A stretch of DNA of 64,000 bases from Cyclobacteriaceae bacterium (GCA_028278225.1 JANQEU010000055.1:62001-126000), one strand, 5' to 3'; counted from the stretch's first letter, positions 1 to 9,115 are shown. A program made the numbers and translations. The notes: generated by a model not told the origin, from the sequence alone.

Positions 1-1348
1 AATACTCGTTCGTACTGAAACTTCACCCGAGGATCTGGCCGGTATGGATGCCGCCAGGGGTATTCTTACCTCCAGGGGTGGTATGACGTGTCATGCAGCT
101 ATTGTTGCCCGTGGAATGGGTAAATGCTGCATATCGGGTGCAGGCAGTATCCATGTAGATGGTGATAAGAAAGTGATGACAATAGATGGAAAAGTCTACG
201 AAGAAGGATCATGGATCTCAATTAATGGTACCACAGGACATGTTTTCGAGGGAAAGATCCCGACAAAAGCAGCTGAACTTACAGGTAATTTTGGTCGGCT
301 TATTGAATTGGCAGATAAGCATTCTAAAATGAAAGTTCATGCCAATGCGGACACTCCGGAAACTGCAAGAGCTGCCCGGGATTTTGGAGCTGAAGGCATC
401 GGATTGTGTCGAACCGAGCATATGTTCTTCGAAGAAGACAGAATTGCAGCTATGCGTGAGATGATCCTTTCGGAAGATGAGGATGGCAGAAGAAAAGCAC
501 TTGAAAAACTCCTGCCGATGCAACGATCAGACTTTGAGGGTATACTGAAAGCCATGGAAGGTTATCCCGTGACCATTCGGTTACTGGACCCTCCATTACA
601 TGAATTCCTTCCTCATGATGAAACCTCACAGAAAGAGATGGCCAAGAACTTGGGTATTACACTTGAGAAACTTCGTGAGAAAGTCGATGATCTACGGGAA
701 GTTAACCCCATGCTGGGACATCGGGGTTGTCGACTGGGCAATACCTATCCGGAGATCACCCAAATGCAGGCCAGGGCCATAATCGAAGCGGCCTTGAATT
801 TGAAGTCTAAGGGGGTAAATGCCAAACCGGAGATCATGATCCCATTGACCGGAACAGTGGAAGAATTTAAGATGCAGGCAGATATCGTTCGCAATGAGAT
901 TAAGAACATCTTTATCGAGCGACACGAGGAGATCGAATTTAAAGTGGGTACAATGATCGAAGTACCCAGGGCTGCTTTGGTAGCTGATCAGATTGCGAAG
1001 TACGCCGACTTCTTCTCGTTTGGCACCAATGACCTTACTCAGATGACCTTTGGATATTCCAGAGATGATATTGGAAAATTCCTTCCTATTTATCTGGATA
1101 AAAATATACTGAAAGAAGACCCGTTCGAAGTTTTGGATCAGGAGGGAGTAGGGCAGTTGGTTATGACAGGAGTACAGAAAGGAAGAAGTACTCATCCGAA
1201 ATTGACTGTCGGAATTTGCGGCGAACATGGCGGCGAACCTCGATCGGTCGAGTTTTGCCACACCGTGGGTATGAACTATGTGAGCTGCTCTCCTTTCCGC
1301 GTTCCAATTGCTAAAGTAGCGGCCGCCAAAGTCAATATTCAGGGTTAG
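1..1348 (+). CDS. ppdK: Pyruvate, phosphate dikinase, C-terminal part
   Basis: The product interconverts pyruvate, ATP and phosphate with phosphoenolpyruvate, AMP and pyrophosphate in cytosolic carbon metabolism. About 448 codons are visible. The reading frame is open to base 2, so the gene is cut by the window edge and an internal ATG at 44 is not its start; family members are about 870-930 residues. The swivelling phosphohistidine domain is recognised by GGMTCHAAIVARGMG, whose His is phosphorylated. The PEP/pyruvate-binding barrel follows, with GLCRTEHMFF, MIEVPRAAL, SFGTNDLTQ and the C-terminal GICGEHGG carrying the catalytic Cys. Nothing looks damaged. A strong hairpin with a T tract follows the stop, so transcription probably ends here. 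Confidence 0.95.
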   Translation, partial: ILVRTETSPEDLAGMDAARGILTSRGGMTCHAAIVARGMGKCCISGAGSIHVDGDKKVMTIDGKVYEEGSWISINGTTGHVFEGKIPTKAAELTGNFGRLIELADKHSKMKVHANADTPETARAARDFGAEGIGLCRTEHMFFEEDRIAAMREMILSEDEDGRRKALEKLLPMQRSDFEGILKAMEGYPVTIRLLDPPLHEFLPHDETSQKEMAKNLGITLEKLREKVDDLREVNPMLGHRGCRLGNTYPEITQMQARAIIEAALNLKSKGVNAKPEIMIPLTGTVEEFKMQADIVRNEIKNIFIERHEEIEFKVGTMIEVPRAALVADQIAKYADFFSFGTNDLTQMTFGYSRDDIGKFLPIYLDKNILKEDPFEVLDQEGVGQLVMTGVQKGRSTHPKLTVGICGEHGGEPRSVEFCHTVGMNYVSCSPFRVPIAKVAAAKVNIQG

Positions 1349-1369
1349 TCAAAAACCTATCTAACCTCA

Positions 1370-1400
1370 AAAACCGGGCTGGTACAGTCCGGTTTTTTTA
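1370..1400 (+). terminator. Rho-independent terminator after ppdK
   Basis: An 11-bp stem (AAAACCGGGCT pairing with AGTCCGGTTTT, one G-T pair) closes a GGTAC loop and runs into seven T residues. It lies 21 bases after the ppdK stop. Confidence 0.85.
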
Positions 1401-1435
1401 TAATCGTGAGATCACCGTACCTGGGTTTCTCATCC

Positions 1436-2596
1436 TCAAGCCAAAGTAGGTAACACCTCGCGAATAAAAGACCTGATGCCAATGGCACGTATATTCTGCT
1501 TCAATGGAAAGTCATCTTCCTTCGGTGTTATGATGTAGTTCCGGCTGGTATCCAGGTCTTCGGTCCCGTTGACAAGAGCTTTACTTACTTTAGGTGTGGC
1601 AGTGAATTTTACTTCCAGGCCGGCAATTGGTTGCAGGCTTTTTGACAGTACGATATCCACCTCCGTACCGGCATGCGTCCGATAATAGTAGATGTCCAGA
1701 CTTTCAGGCTTTTCCGTAATAATTTGCTGAAGAACAAAGGTTTCCCATGAGGCTCCTAAATTGGGATGGCCAAGCAATTGATCATAGGAATTGACACGTA
1801 ACAGTCCATGAAGTACGCCCGTGTCCGAAACATAAATTTTAGGTGATTTGACAATCCTCTTTTTCGCATTATAGGAGAAAGGCTGCAACCTGTTTATCAT
1901 GAATGTGCCTTCAAGAAAATCGACATACTTGTTGATTGTGTGATTCGACAGGCCCAGGGATTTACCGATCGAAGTAGCGTTGAACAGACCACCGGTCTGC
2001 CATGCCAGCATTTCCCACAATCTCCTGGTCATCTGAGGAGATGACGGCAGCCCTAACAACGGCAGGTCCCGCTCAACATATGTCCTTATGAAGTCATCAC
2101 GCCAACGGAGTGATTGCTTCTCTTTACCAAGCACACTCTTTGGAAATCCTCCCTGAAAATGATGCCTGCTTAATGGTATGTCGGGTATTTCCGATATCGA
2201 AAACGGCTTTAGATCAATGTAAGAAATCCTGCCGGCAAGGGACTCAGATGCATCCCGTAATATGTCCGGGCTTGCAGATCCCAATATGATAAATCTCAGA
2301 GGGACACTGTACTCATCCACCATTGAGCGGATTATCCCGAAAAGTTCCGGCATCACCTGTATTTCATCAATGATGATGCATGATGACTGATTTTCGGTAA
2401 AATATAGTTCCGGTTCCTTAAGTTTATGGACGTCCGATGGTTTCTCCAGATCTAAATAAATGGTGTCCTTACTTATTGATGTAGAAAAAGACCTGACCAA
2501 TGTGGTTTTCCCAACCTGCCTGGGACCTAAAACACCTATTACTGGTGAAAATTCCCCTATTTCTTCTAATTCATGCTCGTAAATCCTTCTTATCAT
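1436..2596 (-). CDS. AAA ATPase with C-terminal DUF4143
   Basis: A 386-residue P-loop ATPase of the AAA_14/DUF4143 class, whose cellular role is not established. The Walker A motif is GPRQVGKT (about residues 24-31) and Walker B is CIIIDEIQ. A winged-helix-like middle segment (GKSLGLSNHTINKYVDFLE) is followed by the DUF4143 domain. That domain ends with TEVDIVLS and LEVKFT, which look like the acidic residues and the ExK of a PD-(D/E)XK nuclease fold. Such genes are often patchily distributed and move horizontally. Two copies of a 37-bp palindrome abut the ATG, the nearer ending at the base before it, which suggests autoregulation. No neighbour obviously works with it. Confidence 0.88.
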   Translation of the reverse strand: MIRRIYEHELEEIGEFSPVIGVLGPRQVGKTTLVRSFSTSISKDTIYLDLEKPSDVHKLKEPELYFTENQSSCIIIDEIQVMPELFGIIRSMVDEYSVPLRFIILGSASPDILRDASESLAGRISYIDLKPFSISEIPDIPLSRHHFQGGFPKSVLGKEKQSLRWRDDFIRTYVERDLPLLGLPSSPQMTRRLWEMLAWQTGGLFNATSIGKSLGLSNHTINKYVDFLEGTFMINRLQPFSYNAKKRIVKSPKIYVSDTGVLHGLLRVNSYDQLLGHPNLGASWETFVLQQIITEKPESLDIYYYRTHAGTEVDIVLSKSLQPIAGLEVKFTATPKVSKALVNGTEDLDTSRNYIITPKEDDFPLKQNIRAIGIRSFIREVLPTLA

Positions 2597-2687
2597 CCTT
2601 GAAATGTGGAATTAAATATTCCAATTTTCAAGGTAAATTTATAATTTTTTCCTTGAAATATGGAATTCAAAGTTCCAATTTTCAAGG
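2597..2687. promoter_or_regulatory. Twin 37-bp palindromes upstream of the DUF4143 ATPase
   Basis: Two near-identical inverted repeats occupy 2597-2633 and 2651-2687, a 54-bp period. Each is built as CCTTGAAA...GGAATT...TTCC...TTTCAAGG and is followed by the same TAAAT. The first ends directly against the ATPase start codon. They can serve as operators in DNA or as hairpins in the leader RNA. The location fits regulation of the ATPase gene; the binding protein is unknown. Confidence 0.7.
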
Positions 2688-2746
2688 TAAATGACAACAT
2701 CTGAAATGGAAGAACAAGATTGAAAAAGTCTCCGGTAAGTTGGTGT

Positions 2747-3058
2747 CTATTGTGATTTTATCATGACCAGTAGCATCTTAAACCTCTCTGGAGCCCGCAA
2801 CGCATGAGGAACATTCGCCGGGAGTACGATTGATTGCCCTGCTTTTACTTCATTGATCTTCCCGGAAATAAAAACGTCTGCCTTCCCATCCAATAGATGA
2901 ACGAAGGCATCAAATGGGGCGGTATGTTCACTTAACTCCTGTCCCTTGTCAAATGCAAACAAAGTAATATTACCTGCCTGCTTTTTTATAATGGTTTTAC
3001 TTACGATCGCCCCTTCCTGGTACTGAACGGCGTCTCTAAGATCAAAAACATTTTCCAT
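2747..3058 (-). CDS. Small cupin-domain protein
   Basis: A 103-residue single-domain cupin. The conserved segment runs from about residue 38 (LSEHTAPFDAFVHLLDGKADVFI) to KAGQSIVLPANVPHALRA, giving the two cupin boxes with His and Glu/Asp-type ligands (H44, H85 region), though the first box is not a full metal triad. Proteins of this size are usually stand-alone sensors or small metalloproteins of unknown substrate. The closest named types are cupin_2 proteins that accompany stress regulators. It is transcribed alone, divergent from the acetyltransferase at 3206. Confidence 0.8.
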   Translation of the reverse strand: MENVFDLRDAVQYQEGAIVSKTIIKKQAGNITLFAFDKGQELSEHTAPFDAFVHLLDGKADVFISGKINEVKAGQSIVLPANVPHALRAPERFKMLLVMIKSQ

Positions 3059-3205
3059 TTGGCAATAATGTATCAGACATCCGGATCATCGAATGATCCA
3101 AGTCATGTATTCATACCTTGAAATTAGTTCATGACGGATGATTTTGGTCATGGGATTTTGATCGATCCAATCTTAAATTGAGGCCTAACCCAAATCTTTC
3201 ATGAA

Positions 3206-3976
3206 ATGGAATATCTGCAAATTATTGATGTCACACCATCCAATGCAGAAAAACATTCTCTTTTCTGCGTAAAAGACATTACAAATCCCGGGTTCCAAAA
3301 CAAAAAAACCTGGATGGCCAACAGATACAAGGAAGGTCTGCGAATGAAGATCATTGAAGATCAAAATGATACAATGATGGCTTTTATTGAGTATCTGCCT
3401 GCTGAAAAGGCATGGAGACCGGTTGATGCCCCCGGTTTCATGTTTATTCACTGTATGTATGTCTATCCCAACAAAAATAAAAACCAGGGGCTGGGATCGC
3501 GATTGGTTTCCATTTGTGAAGAGGATGCCAGGTCACAAGGTATGAAGGGAATTGCAGCAATGACCAGCAAGGGGACCTGGATAACTGACAAAAGGCTTTT
3601 CGTCAAAAATGGATTTGAAGAGGTTGATAATCGGGGAAGGTATGAGCTAATGGCGAAAAAGTTTGATGAAAATGCCAGGACTCCCAGGCTGTTGGACTGG
3701 ACGGTGAACCAGGCCAAATACCAGGGGTGGCACATATTATACGCCGATCAATGTCCATGGCATCAGAAATCCGTGGAAGCGCTGCAAGCAACAGCCATTG
3801 AAAATGGAATTACTTTGAACATTACAAAACTGGGATCACCCATCGACGCACAACATGCTCCATCGGGATACGGTGTGTTCAGTCTTCTTCATGACGGAAA
3901 ATTGCTGGAAGATCACTACATCAGCCAGACCAGGTTTAAGAATATATTGAAGAAAGAAATCGGGACTGCAGTCTAA
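3206..3976 (+). CDS. GNAT acetyltransferase with YoaP-like C-terminal domain
   Basis: A 256-residue two-domain protein. Residues about 1-150 are a GNAT N-acetyltransferase fold, with the acetyl-CoA loop seen in NQGLGSRLVSICEEDARSQG and the tail FVKNGFEEVD. Residues about 160-256 match the YoaP-like extension of Bacillus YoaP (about 250 residues). That domain begins with a thioredoxin-like strand and a Cys-Pro (LYADQCPWHQKS). The substrate is unknown. The start at 3206 gives the expected N-terminus; an out-of-frame ATG lies at 3201. Its stop overlaps the convergent hydrolase stop by four bases. Confidence 0.82.
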   Translation: MEYLQIIDVTPSNAEKHSLFCVKDITNPGFQNKKTWMANRYKEGLRMKIIEDQNDTMMAFIEYLPAEKAWRPVDAPGFMFIHCMYVYPNKNKNQGLGSRLVSICEEDARSQGMKGIAAMTSKGTWITDKRLFVKNGFEEVDNRGRYELMAKKFDENARTPRLLDWTVNQAKYQGWHILYADQCPWHQKSVEALQATAIENGITLNITKLGSPIDAQHAPSGYGVFSLLHDGKLLEDHYISQTRFKNILKKEIGTAV

Positions 3977-4785
3977 AGGTCTGAGTCCAAAAGGATCCTC
4001 TTCAAAGTACTCTGATAAAGATCATATTCCATCAGGTCGTTATGGCCGCCATCTTGAATGGTAATCATTTCAATGTCGATCGACCCCTTCGCATGCTGAA
4101 ATAACCTGTAACCTGATTCGTAGTCCACAATATGATCCCGGGTCCCATGAAGAACAAAAACCGGGCAAGGGACTTTTCTGATGTGTCTGAAGCTGGGAAA
4201 AGGATATTTCAACAAATACTTGTGCGGAAATATGGGATAATGCCTGACCGCCACATCGGACAAACTGTAGTATGGTGTTTCCAGAATTAACATGCCCGGA
4301 TCATTGTCTGCGGCTACCCGTACCGCGATACCGGACCCAAGTGACCGGCCATAGACTATGATCTTCTCCTGAGGGTATTCTTTCATCAACTCACTGTACA
4401 AAAACTGGCCGTCGCCGTACAGGTCTTTCATGGTGCGTTTACCCGTGCTCTTCCCAAATCCACGGTAGTCATATATGAGGACATCATATCCATATTGCAC
4501 AAAGTACTCTCCGATCTCCCCCCATCTCGCCAGACTTCCGGCATTACCATGATGGTAAAAGATCACACCCTTTGAAGTGTCACTTTTGAAGTGGATTGAA
4601 TTAATTGTTACATCTTCCGAAACCTGGAAATTTCTTTCCACAAAATTCGATTCAAATCGATACTGATACCTTTCACCGAGGACCTCCGGGAAGAATATCA
4701 ATGACTCCTGGATGAAGTAAATAACAATGCCAAAAAAAATGTAGGTGGAGACCGCTCCGATGAGGATGACTTTAATTATGCTCAA
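3973..4785 (-). CDS. Membrane-anchored alpha/beta hydrolase, downstream copy
   Basis: A 270-residue serine hydrolase of the BEM46/YqkD-like class. One N-terminal membrane helix (residues about 4-24) tethers a catalytic domain. The oxyanion region FYHHGNAGSL, the nucleophile elbow GRSLGSG (Ser), the acid in GTRDHIVDYESG and the final His in GGHNDL form the expected triad. The substrate is unknown. It follows a close paralogue on the same strand, overlapping it by 14 bases, so the two are almost surely co-transcribed and arose by tandem duplication. Confidence 0.87.
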   Translation of the reverse strand: MSIIKVILIGAVSTYIFFGIVIYFIQESLIFFPEVLGERYQYRFESNFVERNFQVSEDVTINSIHFKSDTSKGVIFYHHGNAGSLARWGEIGEYFVQYGYDVLIYDYRGFGKSTGKRTMKDLYGDGQFLYSELMKEYPQEKIIVYGRSLGSGIAVRVAADNDPGMLILETPYYSLSDVAVRHYPIFPHKYLLKYPFPSFRHIRKVPCPVFVLHGTRDHIVDYESGYRLFQHAKGSIDIEMITIQDGGHNDLMEYDLYQSTLKRILLDSDL

Positions 4786-5644
4786 CAGCCTTGTCTTTTT
4801 GTTTCTTAAAATTAATACTCGTTTCCTCCTTGCTTACGGGCTTGGGTAGTTTTGAGTTAACCATTTCTTCCAGCATCCGGTGATATTCTTCAAAAGTGTG
4901 CAGATTGTTATGACCCCCTCCTATCACCGGATACAGCCTGGTGATATCAGGGTTGATCTTTGACAACTTCACACTTGTTTTAAATGGGATAAGTCTGTCA
5001 TTGGTGCCATGTATGATTTTGATGGGGCATTTCACATATTTCAGCCAAACAAAGGTCCTCACCGGAAAACGAAGGATCAGTGACAATGGCATGAAGGGGA
5101 TATATCGACGCGCCATCCTTCTTAAGCTATAATATGGTGATTCCAGGATCAGCATCCTTGGCTTATTGGTTGAAGCAAGTTTGGCTGCAAACCCCGAGCC
5201 CAGCGATCTCCCATATACGATGATGTATTTTTCGTCCACCTGTTGCTTCATGACGTCATAAACGATCTGGAGGTCATTTTTGATCGCTTCTTCTGATCTT
5301 CTTCCGGTACTTTTTCCAAAGCCCCGGTAGTCAACCATCACCACATCAAAATTCAACCGTGTAAAATCCACTGCGAACTTGCCCCATCCCTTGATGGATC
5401 TTGAGTTACCCTTAAGGTATAAAACCACTCCTTTAGGTTCAGGAAGCTGAAAATGGATACCATTGATATTTTCCCCGGGCCCTACTTCTATGTTGTATTC
5501 CTTAAAGTCCTTGTGTGGGTATTTGTATTCAAAGTCCTTTGGCAACTTCTCCGGCTTGAAAAGAAACCTCTCCTGCGCATAGTAAACAATTACATTGGTA
5601 ATAACATAGACGATAAGTACAACTGTAACTACAGACCACATCAT
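4772..5644 (-). CDS. Membrane-anchored alpha/beta hydrolase, upstream copy
   Basis: A 290-residue paralogue of the next gene. It has an N-terminal membrane helix (residues about 4-20), LYLKGNSRSIKGWG in place of the HGNAG oxyanion loop, the nucleophile elbow GRSLGSG, and the acid/His pair in GTNDRLIPF and GGGHNNL. A Lys/Glu-rich tail of about 25 residues is absent from the other copy. The oxyanion loop lacks the usual His-Gly, so substrate or turnover may differ between the two. First gene of the pair; its start is the only upstream ATG. Confidence 0.86.
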   Translation of the reverse strand: MMWSVVTVVLIVYVITNVIVYYAQERFLFKPEKLPKDFEYKYPHKDFKEYNIEVGPGENINGIHFQLPEPKGVVLYLKGNSRSIKGWGKFAVDFTRLNFDVVMVDYRGFGKSTGRRSEEAIKNDLQIVYDVMKQQVDEKYIIVYGRSLGSGFAAKLASTNKPRMLILESPYYSLRRMARRYIPFMPLSLILRFPVRTFVWLKYVKCPIKIIHGTNDRLIPFKTSVKLSKINPDITRLYPVIGGGHNNLHTFEEYHRMLEEMVNSKLPKPVSKEETSINFKKQKDKAVEHN

Positions 5645-5827
5645 TGGGATAAAACTGAAATTATTTTCATGTACAGTGAGTCATCCGTCAATTTACCCTG
5701 ATCTCAATTAATTGACAACTTCTGTTTACCCGTCAGTGATCCTGTATTATTGGATCTGGCATATTGATCGTCATCACGGTTTGCCTGATATCGTTCCACA
5801 ACAAGGTTAAATTGCTTGCTTAAGGTT

Positions 5828-5835
5828 TATATTTG
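5828..5835 (+). promoter_or_regulatory. Possible -7 promoter box
   Basis: TATATTTG matches the Bacteroidota TAnnTTTG -7 consensus and lies about 70 bases before the 63-residue small protein gene. No TTTG -33 box is found at the usual 17-23 base spacing, so this is tentative. Confidence 0.3.
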
Positions 5836-5904
5836 CTTTAACTTAATATCAGCTTCTTGAGCTTATTGATTTAGTACAATCTTATTATTAAACGAAAAAA
5901 TGTC

Positions 5905-6096
5905 ATGGACACTAAAGACCAAATTGAGAGTGTAGTTTTCCACCAAACTCAATGCCTGAATGCAATCGAAGACCTGAAAAAGATGATTGAAACGCACCAC
6001 GAGGATACAGCCATTAACAAACTAAAAGACCTGAAAAAGGAGTTGACCAGACTCACAATACAACTCAAACAAATCGAAGAAACGATAGATAGCTAA
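5905..6096 (+). CDS. Small coiled-coil protein
   Basis: A 63-residue, highly charged, all-helical protein without a recognised family. It has heptad-like spacing of Leu/Ile from about residue 20 to the end (LKKMIETHH, LKDLKKELTRLTIQLKQIEE). There is no signal peptide or membrane segment. The ATG at 5905 is preceded by an A-rich stretch; an ATG at 5900 is in another frame and closes quickly. A perfect 12-bp terminator hairpin follows within ten bases of the stop, which supports a real, separately transcribed gene. Confidence 0.65.
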   Translation: MDTKDQIESVVFHQTQCLNAIEDLKKMIETHHEDTAINKLKDLKKELTRLTIQLKQIEETIDS

Positions 6097-6101
6097 CAAA
6101 A

Positions 6102-6138
6102 AAGCAATCACGCTACAAAGCGTGATTGCTTCTCTTTT
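6102..6138 (+). terminator. Terminator after the small coiled-coil gene
   Basis: A perfect 12-bp stem AAGCAATCACGC/GCGTGATTGCTT with a TACAAA loop is followed by CTCTTTTA. It starts six bases after the stop codon. Confidence 0.85.
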
Positions 6139-6275
6139 ATCCGCACTGTCATACCAGAGGACTATCTCTCCAATCCGCTACGGGATCTCAATAACAATTT
6201 TGAGTAATGAATGCTATGATGCCGAACACGGACGGATCCCGCAATTTCCAACCTGGAATAACTTCGTGTTAATAT

Positions 6276-7907
6276 TTATGATTCTTCCATGAATGGATAC
6301 CTGTAATCAGTCGGAGGAACAAAATTTTCCTTGATCGTTCTGGCGCTTACCCACCTCATCAGGTTCATCATGGCCCCTGCCTTATCATTTGTCCCCGACC
6401 CTCTGGCGCCGCCAAAAGGTTGCTGACCTACGACAGCGCCGGTGGGCTTATCATTGATATAGAAGTTTCCGGCACAATTCGCCAATTTCTTAGTTGCCAA
6501 TTCAATGGAATACCTGTCCTGCGAGAAGACAGCGCCGGTGAGAGCATATGGTGAAGTTTGATCAACAAGCTCCAGTGTTTCCTCAAACCGCTCGTCCTGA
6601 TATACGTAGATTGTAACGACCGGCCCGAAAATTTCTTCGCACATCGTACGATACATGGGATCCTTCGCCAGTAGAATTGTGGGCTCGATAAAATATCCAC
6701 TGGAGTCATCGTGATTTCCACCCGCTATCACCTCCACGAGGTCGTCTTTCTTGGCCTGGTCGATGTACTCGGATATCTTGTCATATGCCGCTTTATCTAT
6801 TACTGCGCTAAAGAAATTTGTGAAATCTTCGGGGTCCCCCATTTTGATAGATGCCACATCTTCCAGGAGCAGGCTTTTGGCTTCATCCCACATGCTGGCA
6901 GGTAGGTATACCCTGCTGGCCGCGCTACATTTTTGTCCCTGGTACTCGAAAGCGCCACGGGTTATGGCCGTAACTACCTCCCTGACCCTGGCCGATGGAT
7001 GTGCAATGATGAAATCCTTACCACCGGTCTCCCCCACGATTCGAGGGTAACTCTTATATTTTGCAATATTCGTCCCGATGGTATTCCACAATTGTTGAAA
7101 AACTTCCGTGCTTCCCGTAAAGTGGAGCCCTGCGAAATCCGCATGATTGAAAATGGCGGCACCTGCATCACGCCCGCTTACATAGAGTAAATTGATCACA
7201 CCGTCCGGTAATCCGGCCTCTTTGAAGACCTCCATGATCACCTGCGCGGAATATACAGCCGACCGGGCTGCTTTCCATACTACGGTGTTTCCCATTAGCG
7301 CCGGTGCGCTGGGCAGGTTGCCGGCAATAGATGTGAAATTGAATGGGGTCAGGGCAAAAACAAAACCTTCAAGAGGGCGATATTCAAGCCTGTTCCAGAC
7401 GCCTGGTGAAGATTCGGGTTGCTGACTGTAGATCTCCTGCATAAATGCTACGTTAAAGCGCAAAAAATCAATCAATTCGCAAGCAGCATCGATCTCCGCC
7501 TGGAACGGGCTTTTTGACTGACCCAACATTGTGGCAGCATTTATCCTGGCTCTGTAGGGCCCCGCGAGGAGGTCAGCGGCTTTCAGGAAAATTGAAGCAC
7601 GATGCTCCCAACTCATATTGGCCCATGATTCTTTTGCGCCAAGCGCCGCATTGATGGCCTGTTCAACGTGCGATGAGTCCCCCTGACTGTAGTACCCAAG
7701 TACATGTTTGTGGTCATGTGGCGGGCTCATTTTGACCTTATTATCGGTGTGTATTTCCTGTCCACCGACATACATGGGTACATTTATCTCTTTAGATCTT
7801 GCTTCCTTCAGAGCGGCTTTCAGCATAGCTCTCTCCGGAGATCCCGAGCGGTATTCCAAAACCGGTTCATTGGTGGGTTTCGGAACATTAAAAACTCCTT
7901 TTGGCAT
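6276..7907 (-). CDS. pruA: L-glutamate gamma-semialdehyde dehydrogenase
   Basis: A 543-residue aldehyde dehydrogenase that oxidises glutamate semialdehyde (pyrroline-5-carboxylate) to glutamate, the second step of proline catabolism. Length and N-terminus match the stand-alone delta-1-pyrroline-5-carboxylate dehydrogenase type, not the PutA fusion. The general-base Glu lies in VGETGGKDF and the catalytic Cys in QGQKCSAASRVY. NAD binding is seen around FTGSTEVFQQL and the C-terminal PFGGARGSGTNDKAG is typical. It is transcribed alone; proline dehydrogenase is not next to it. Confidence 0.95.
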   Translation of the reverse strand: MPKGVFNVPKPTNEPVLEYRSGSPERAMLKAALKEARSKEINVPMYVGGQEIHTDNKVKMSPPHDHKHVLGYYSQGDSSHVEQAINAALGAKESWANMSWEHRASIFLKAADLLAGPYRARINAATMLGQSKSPFQAEIDAACELIDFLRFNVAFMQEIYSQQPESSPGVWNRLEYRPLEGFVFALTPFNFTSIAGNLPSAPALMGNTVVWKAARSAVYSAQVIMEVFKEAGLPDGVINLLYVSGRDAGAAIFNHADFAGLHFTGSTEVFQQLWNTIGTNIAKYKSYPRIVGETGGKDFIIAHPSARVREVVTAITRGAFEYQGQKCSAASRVYLPASMWDEAKSLLLEDVASIKMGDPEDFTNFFSAVIDKAAYDKISEYIDQAKKDDLVEVIAGGNHDDSSGYFIEPTILLAKDPMYRTMCEEIFGPVVTIYVYQDERFEETLELVDQTSPYALTGAVFSQDRYSIELATKKLANCAGNFYINDKPTGAVVGQQPFGGARGSGTNDKAGAMMNLMRWVSARTIKENFVPPTDYRYPFMEES

Positions 7908-7963
7908 AGTAATTTTTGGGTTTAATAAAGGACTGCAAATGTAATGAAAGAAGCATCTTAAGC

Positions 7964-8653
7964 CTAAAGATGTTTCAACAGGTCTGTAAGATTTTCTACC
8001 TGATTTTCATGCTCGAAATCCGTGTCTCCGTTTGGGTTGAACCAAATAGATTTCCACTGCGCATTTTGAGCCCCGGTTATGTCCGTTGCATAGTTGTCAC
8101 CGATCATTATCACCGACTCAATGTCAGCTCCGGAGATTTCCAATGCCAGCTCAAATATCTCAAGTGAAGGTTTTCTGTGCCCTGCTGTTTCCGAGGTGAT
8201 CACATATTTAAAATACTTGTCAAGGCCGGATTCCGTGAGCTTTATGGACTGAGTGTCTTCAAACCCGTTGGTGATTATACCAAGTTCATATGCTTTACTC
8301 AATTTTTCCAGCACTTCGATAGCCCCGTCAATAAGCGCGGTTTTTCGCGGGCAAGTTGTAAAAAAGTACTCGGAGATCGAATCATTCATTGTGTCCGATA
8401 CCGTTCCCCTCTCCTCCAGTAACGAGCGGAATCTGTGCTTCCTGATAAAATCGCGATCAATTTCACCCTTGTTATACCGTTTCCATAACTGATGGTTCTT
8501 GTAATGAAAGGAGTTAATAAAAGCTTCCGGTGATGAAAAGTATTGCCCCAGATCGTACGCGTGAAACAATTCGGTCAATGTTTCCCTGGCATTGGCATCA
8601 TAATCCCAAAGTGTATGATCAAGATCAAAGAATATATGTGTAATACCGTTCAC
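7964..8653 (-). CDS. HAD hydrolase, YjjG-type nucleotidase
   Basis: A 229-residue HAD phosphatase close to the YjjG family, which dephosphorylates non-canonical pyrimidine nucleotides. Motif I is FFDLDHTLWDYDAN with both nucleophile Asp residues, motif II is IITNG, motif III Lys lies in the GHRKPSLEIF segment, and motif IV is MIGDNYATDITGA. The helical cap lies at residues about 17-85. The start codon overlaps the stop of the upstream ArsR gene by four bases, so the pair is one transcript. Confidence 0.88.
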   Translation of the reverse strand: MNGITHIFFDLDHTLWDYDANARETLTELFHAYDLGQYFSSPEAFINSFHYKNHQLWKRYNKGEIDRDFIRKHRFRSLLEERGTVSDTMNDSISEYFFTTCPRKTALIDGAIEVLEKLSKAYELGIITNGFEDTQSIKLTESGLDKYFKYVITSETAGHRKPSLEIFELALEISGADIESVIMIGDNYATDITGAQNAQWKSIWFNPNGDTDFEHENQVENLTDLLKHL

Positions 8654-9033
8654 TGCCGATAATCCTTAGCTGCAATTTTGTTGGACGCAAGTTCGCGATT
8701 GGAGTCCATAATATGGTAAATTTCCAGGTCTTTCTGCAATTGTGGGTCTTTCAGAACAAACTGGATCATCTGGTTAACAATTTCGTAAACCTCATCCTTG
8801 ATACTGTAAAAAACCCATTGGTCCTGCTTTCTGACATTTAATAATCCTGAATTTCTGAGATAGGTTACATGCCGTGAGGTTTTCGTTTGTGTGAAATCCA
8901 ATATGGCCTCAAGATCGGAGATGGTTAATTCCTTATATTGGTAAAGAAGATGTATTATCCTTGCACGGGATTCATCCGAAAATGCTTTGAATATTTGAGC
9001 GCCGATATTTAAACTGAAATTCTTGAGTCTCAC
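8650..9033 (-). CDS. ArsR-family winged-helix regulator
   Basis: A 127-residue regulator. The winged helix spans residues about 10-90: FKAFSDESRARIIHLLY, the recognition helix near FTQTKTSRHVTYLRNSGLL, and the wing KQDQWVFYSI. The classical metal-binding ELCVCDL of ArsR/SmtB is replaced by LTISDLEAI, which has no Cys, so it probably does not sense arsenic or cadmium through that site. It is translationally coupled to the HAD nucleotidase. An AT-rich stretch upstream faces the divergent gene at 9116, which it could also regulate. Confidence 0.88.
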   Translation of the reverse strand: MRLKNFSLNIGAQIFKAFSDESRARIIHLLYQYKELTISDLEAILDFTQTKTSRHVTYLRNSGLLNVRKQDQWVFYSIKDEVYEIVNQMIQFVLKDPQLQKDLEIYHIMDSNRELASNKIAAKDYRQ

Positions 9034-9115
9034 AGTTATATTTGTTGATTAAAATAAAAATTTAAAACATTTGGCGTTGTAATCGTATTGATTACATAAG
9101 TTTTGACGGGTTACA

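Noticed and set aside
692-1261. 189-codon ORF on the minus strand inside ppdK
   Set aside because: It is antisense to a well-conserved enzyme and its translation shows no domain.
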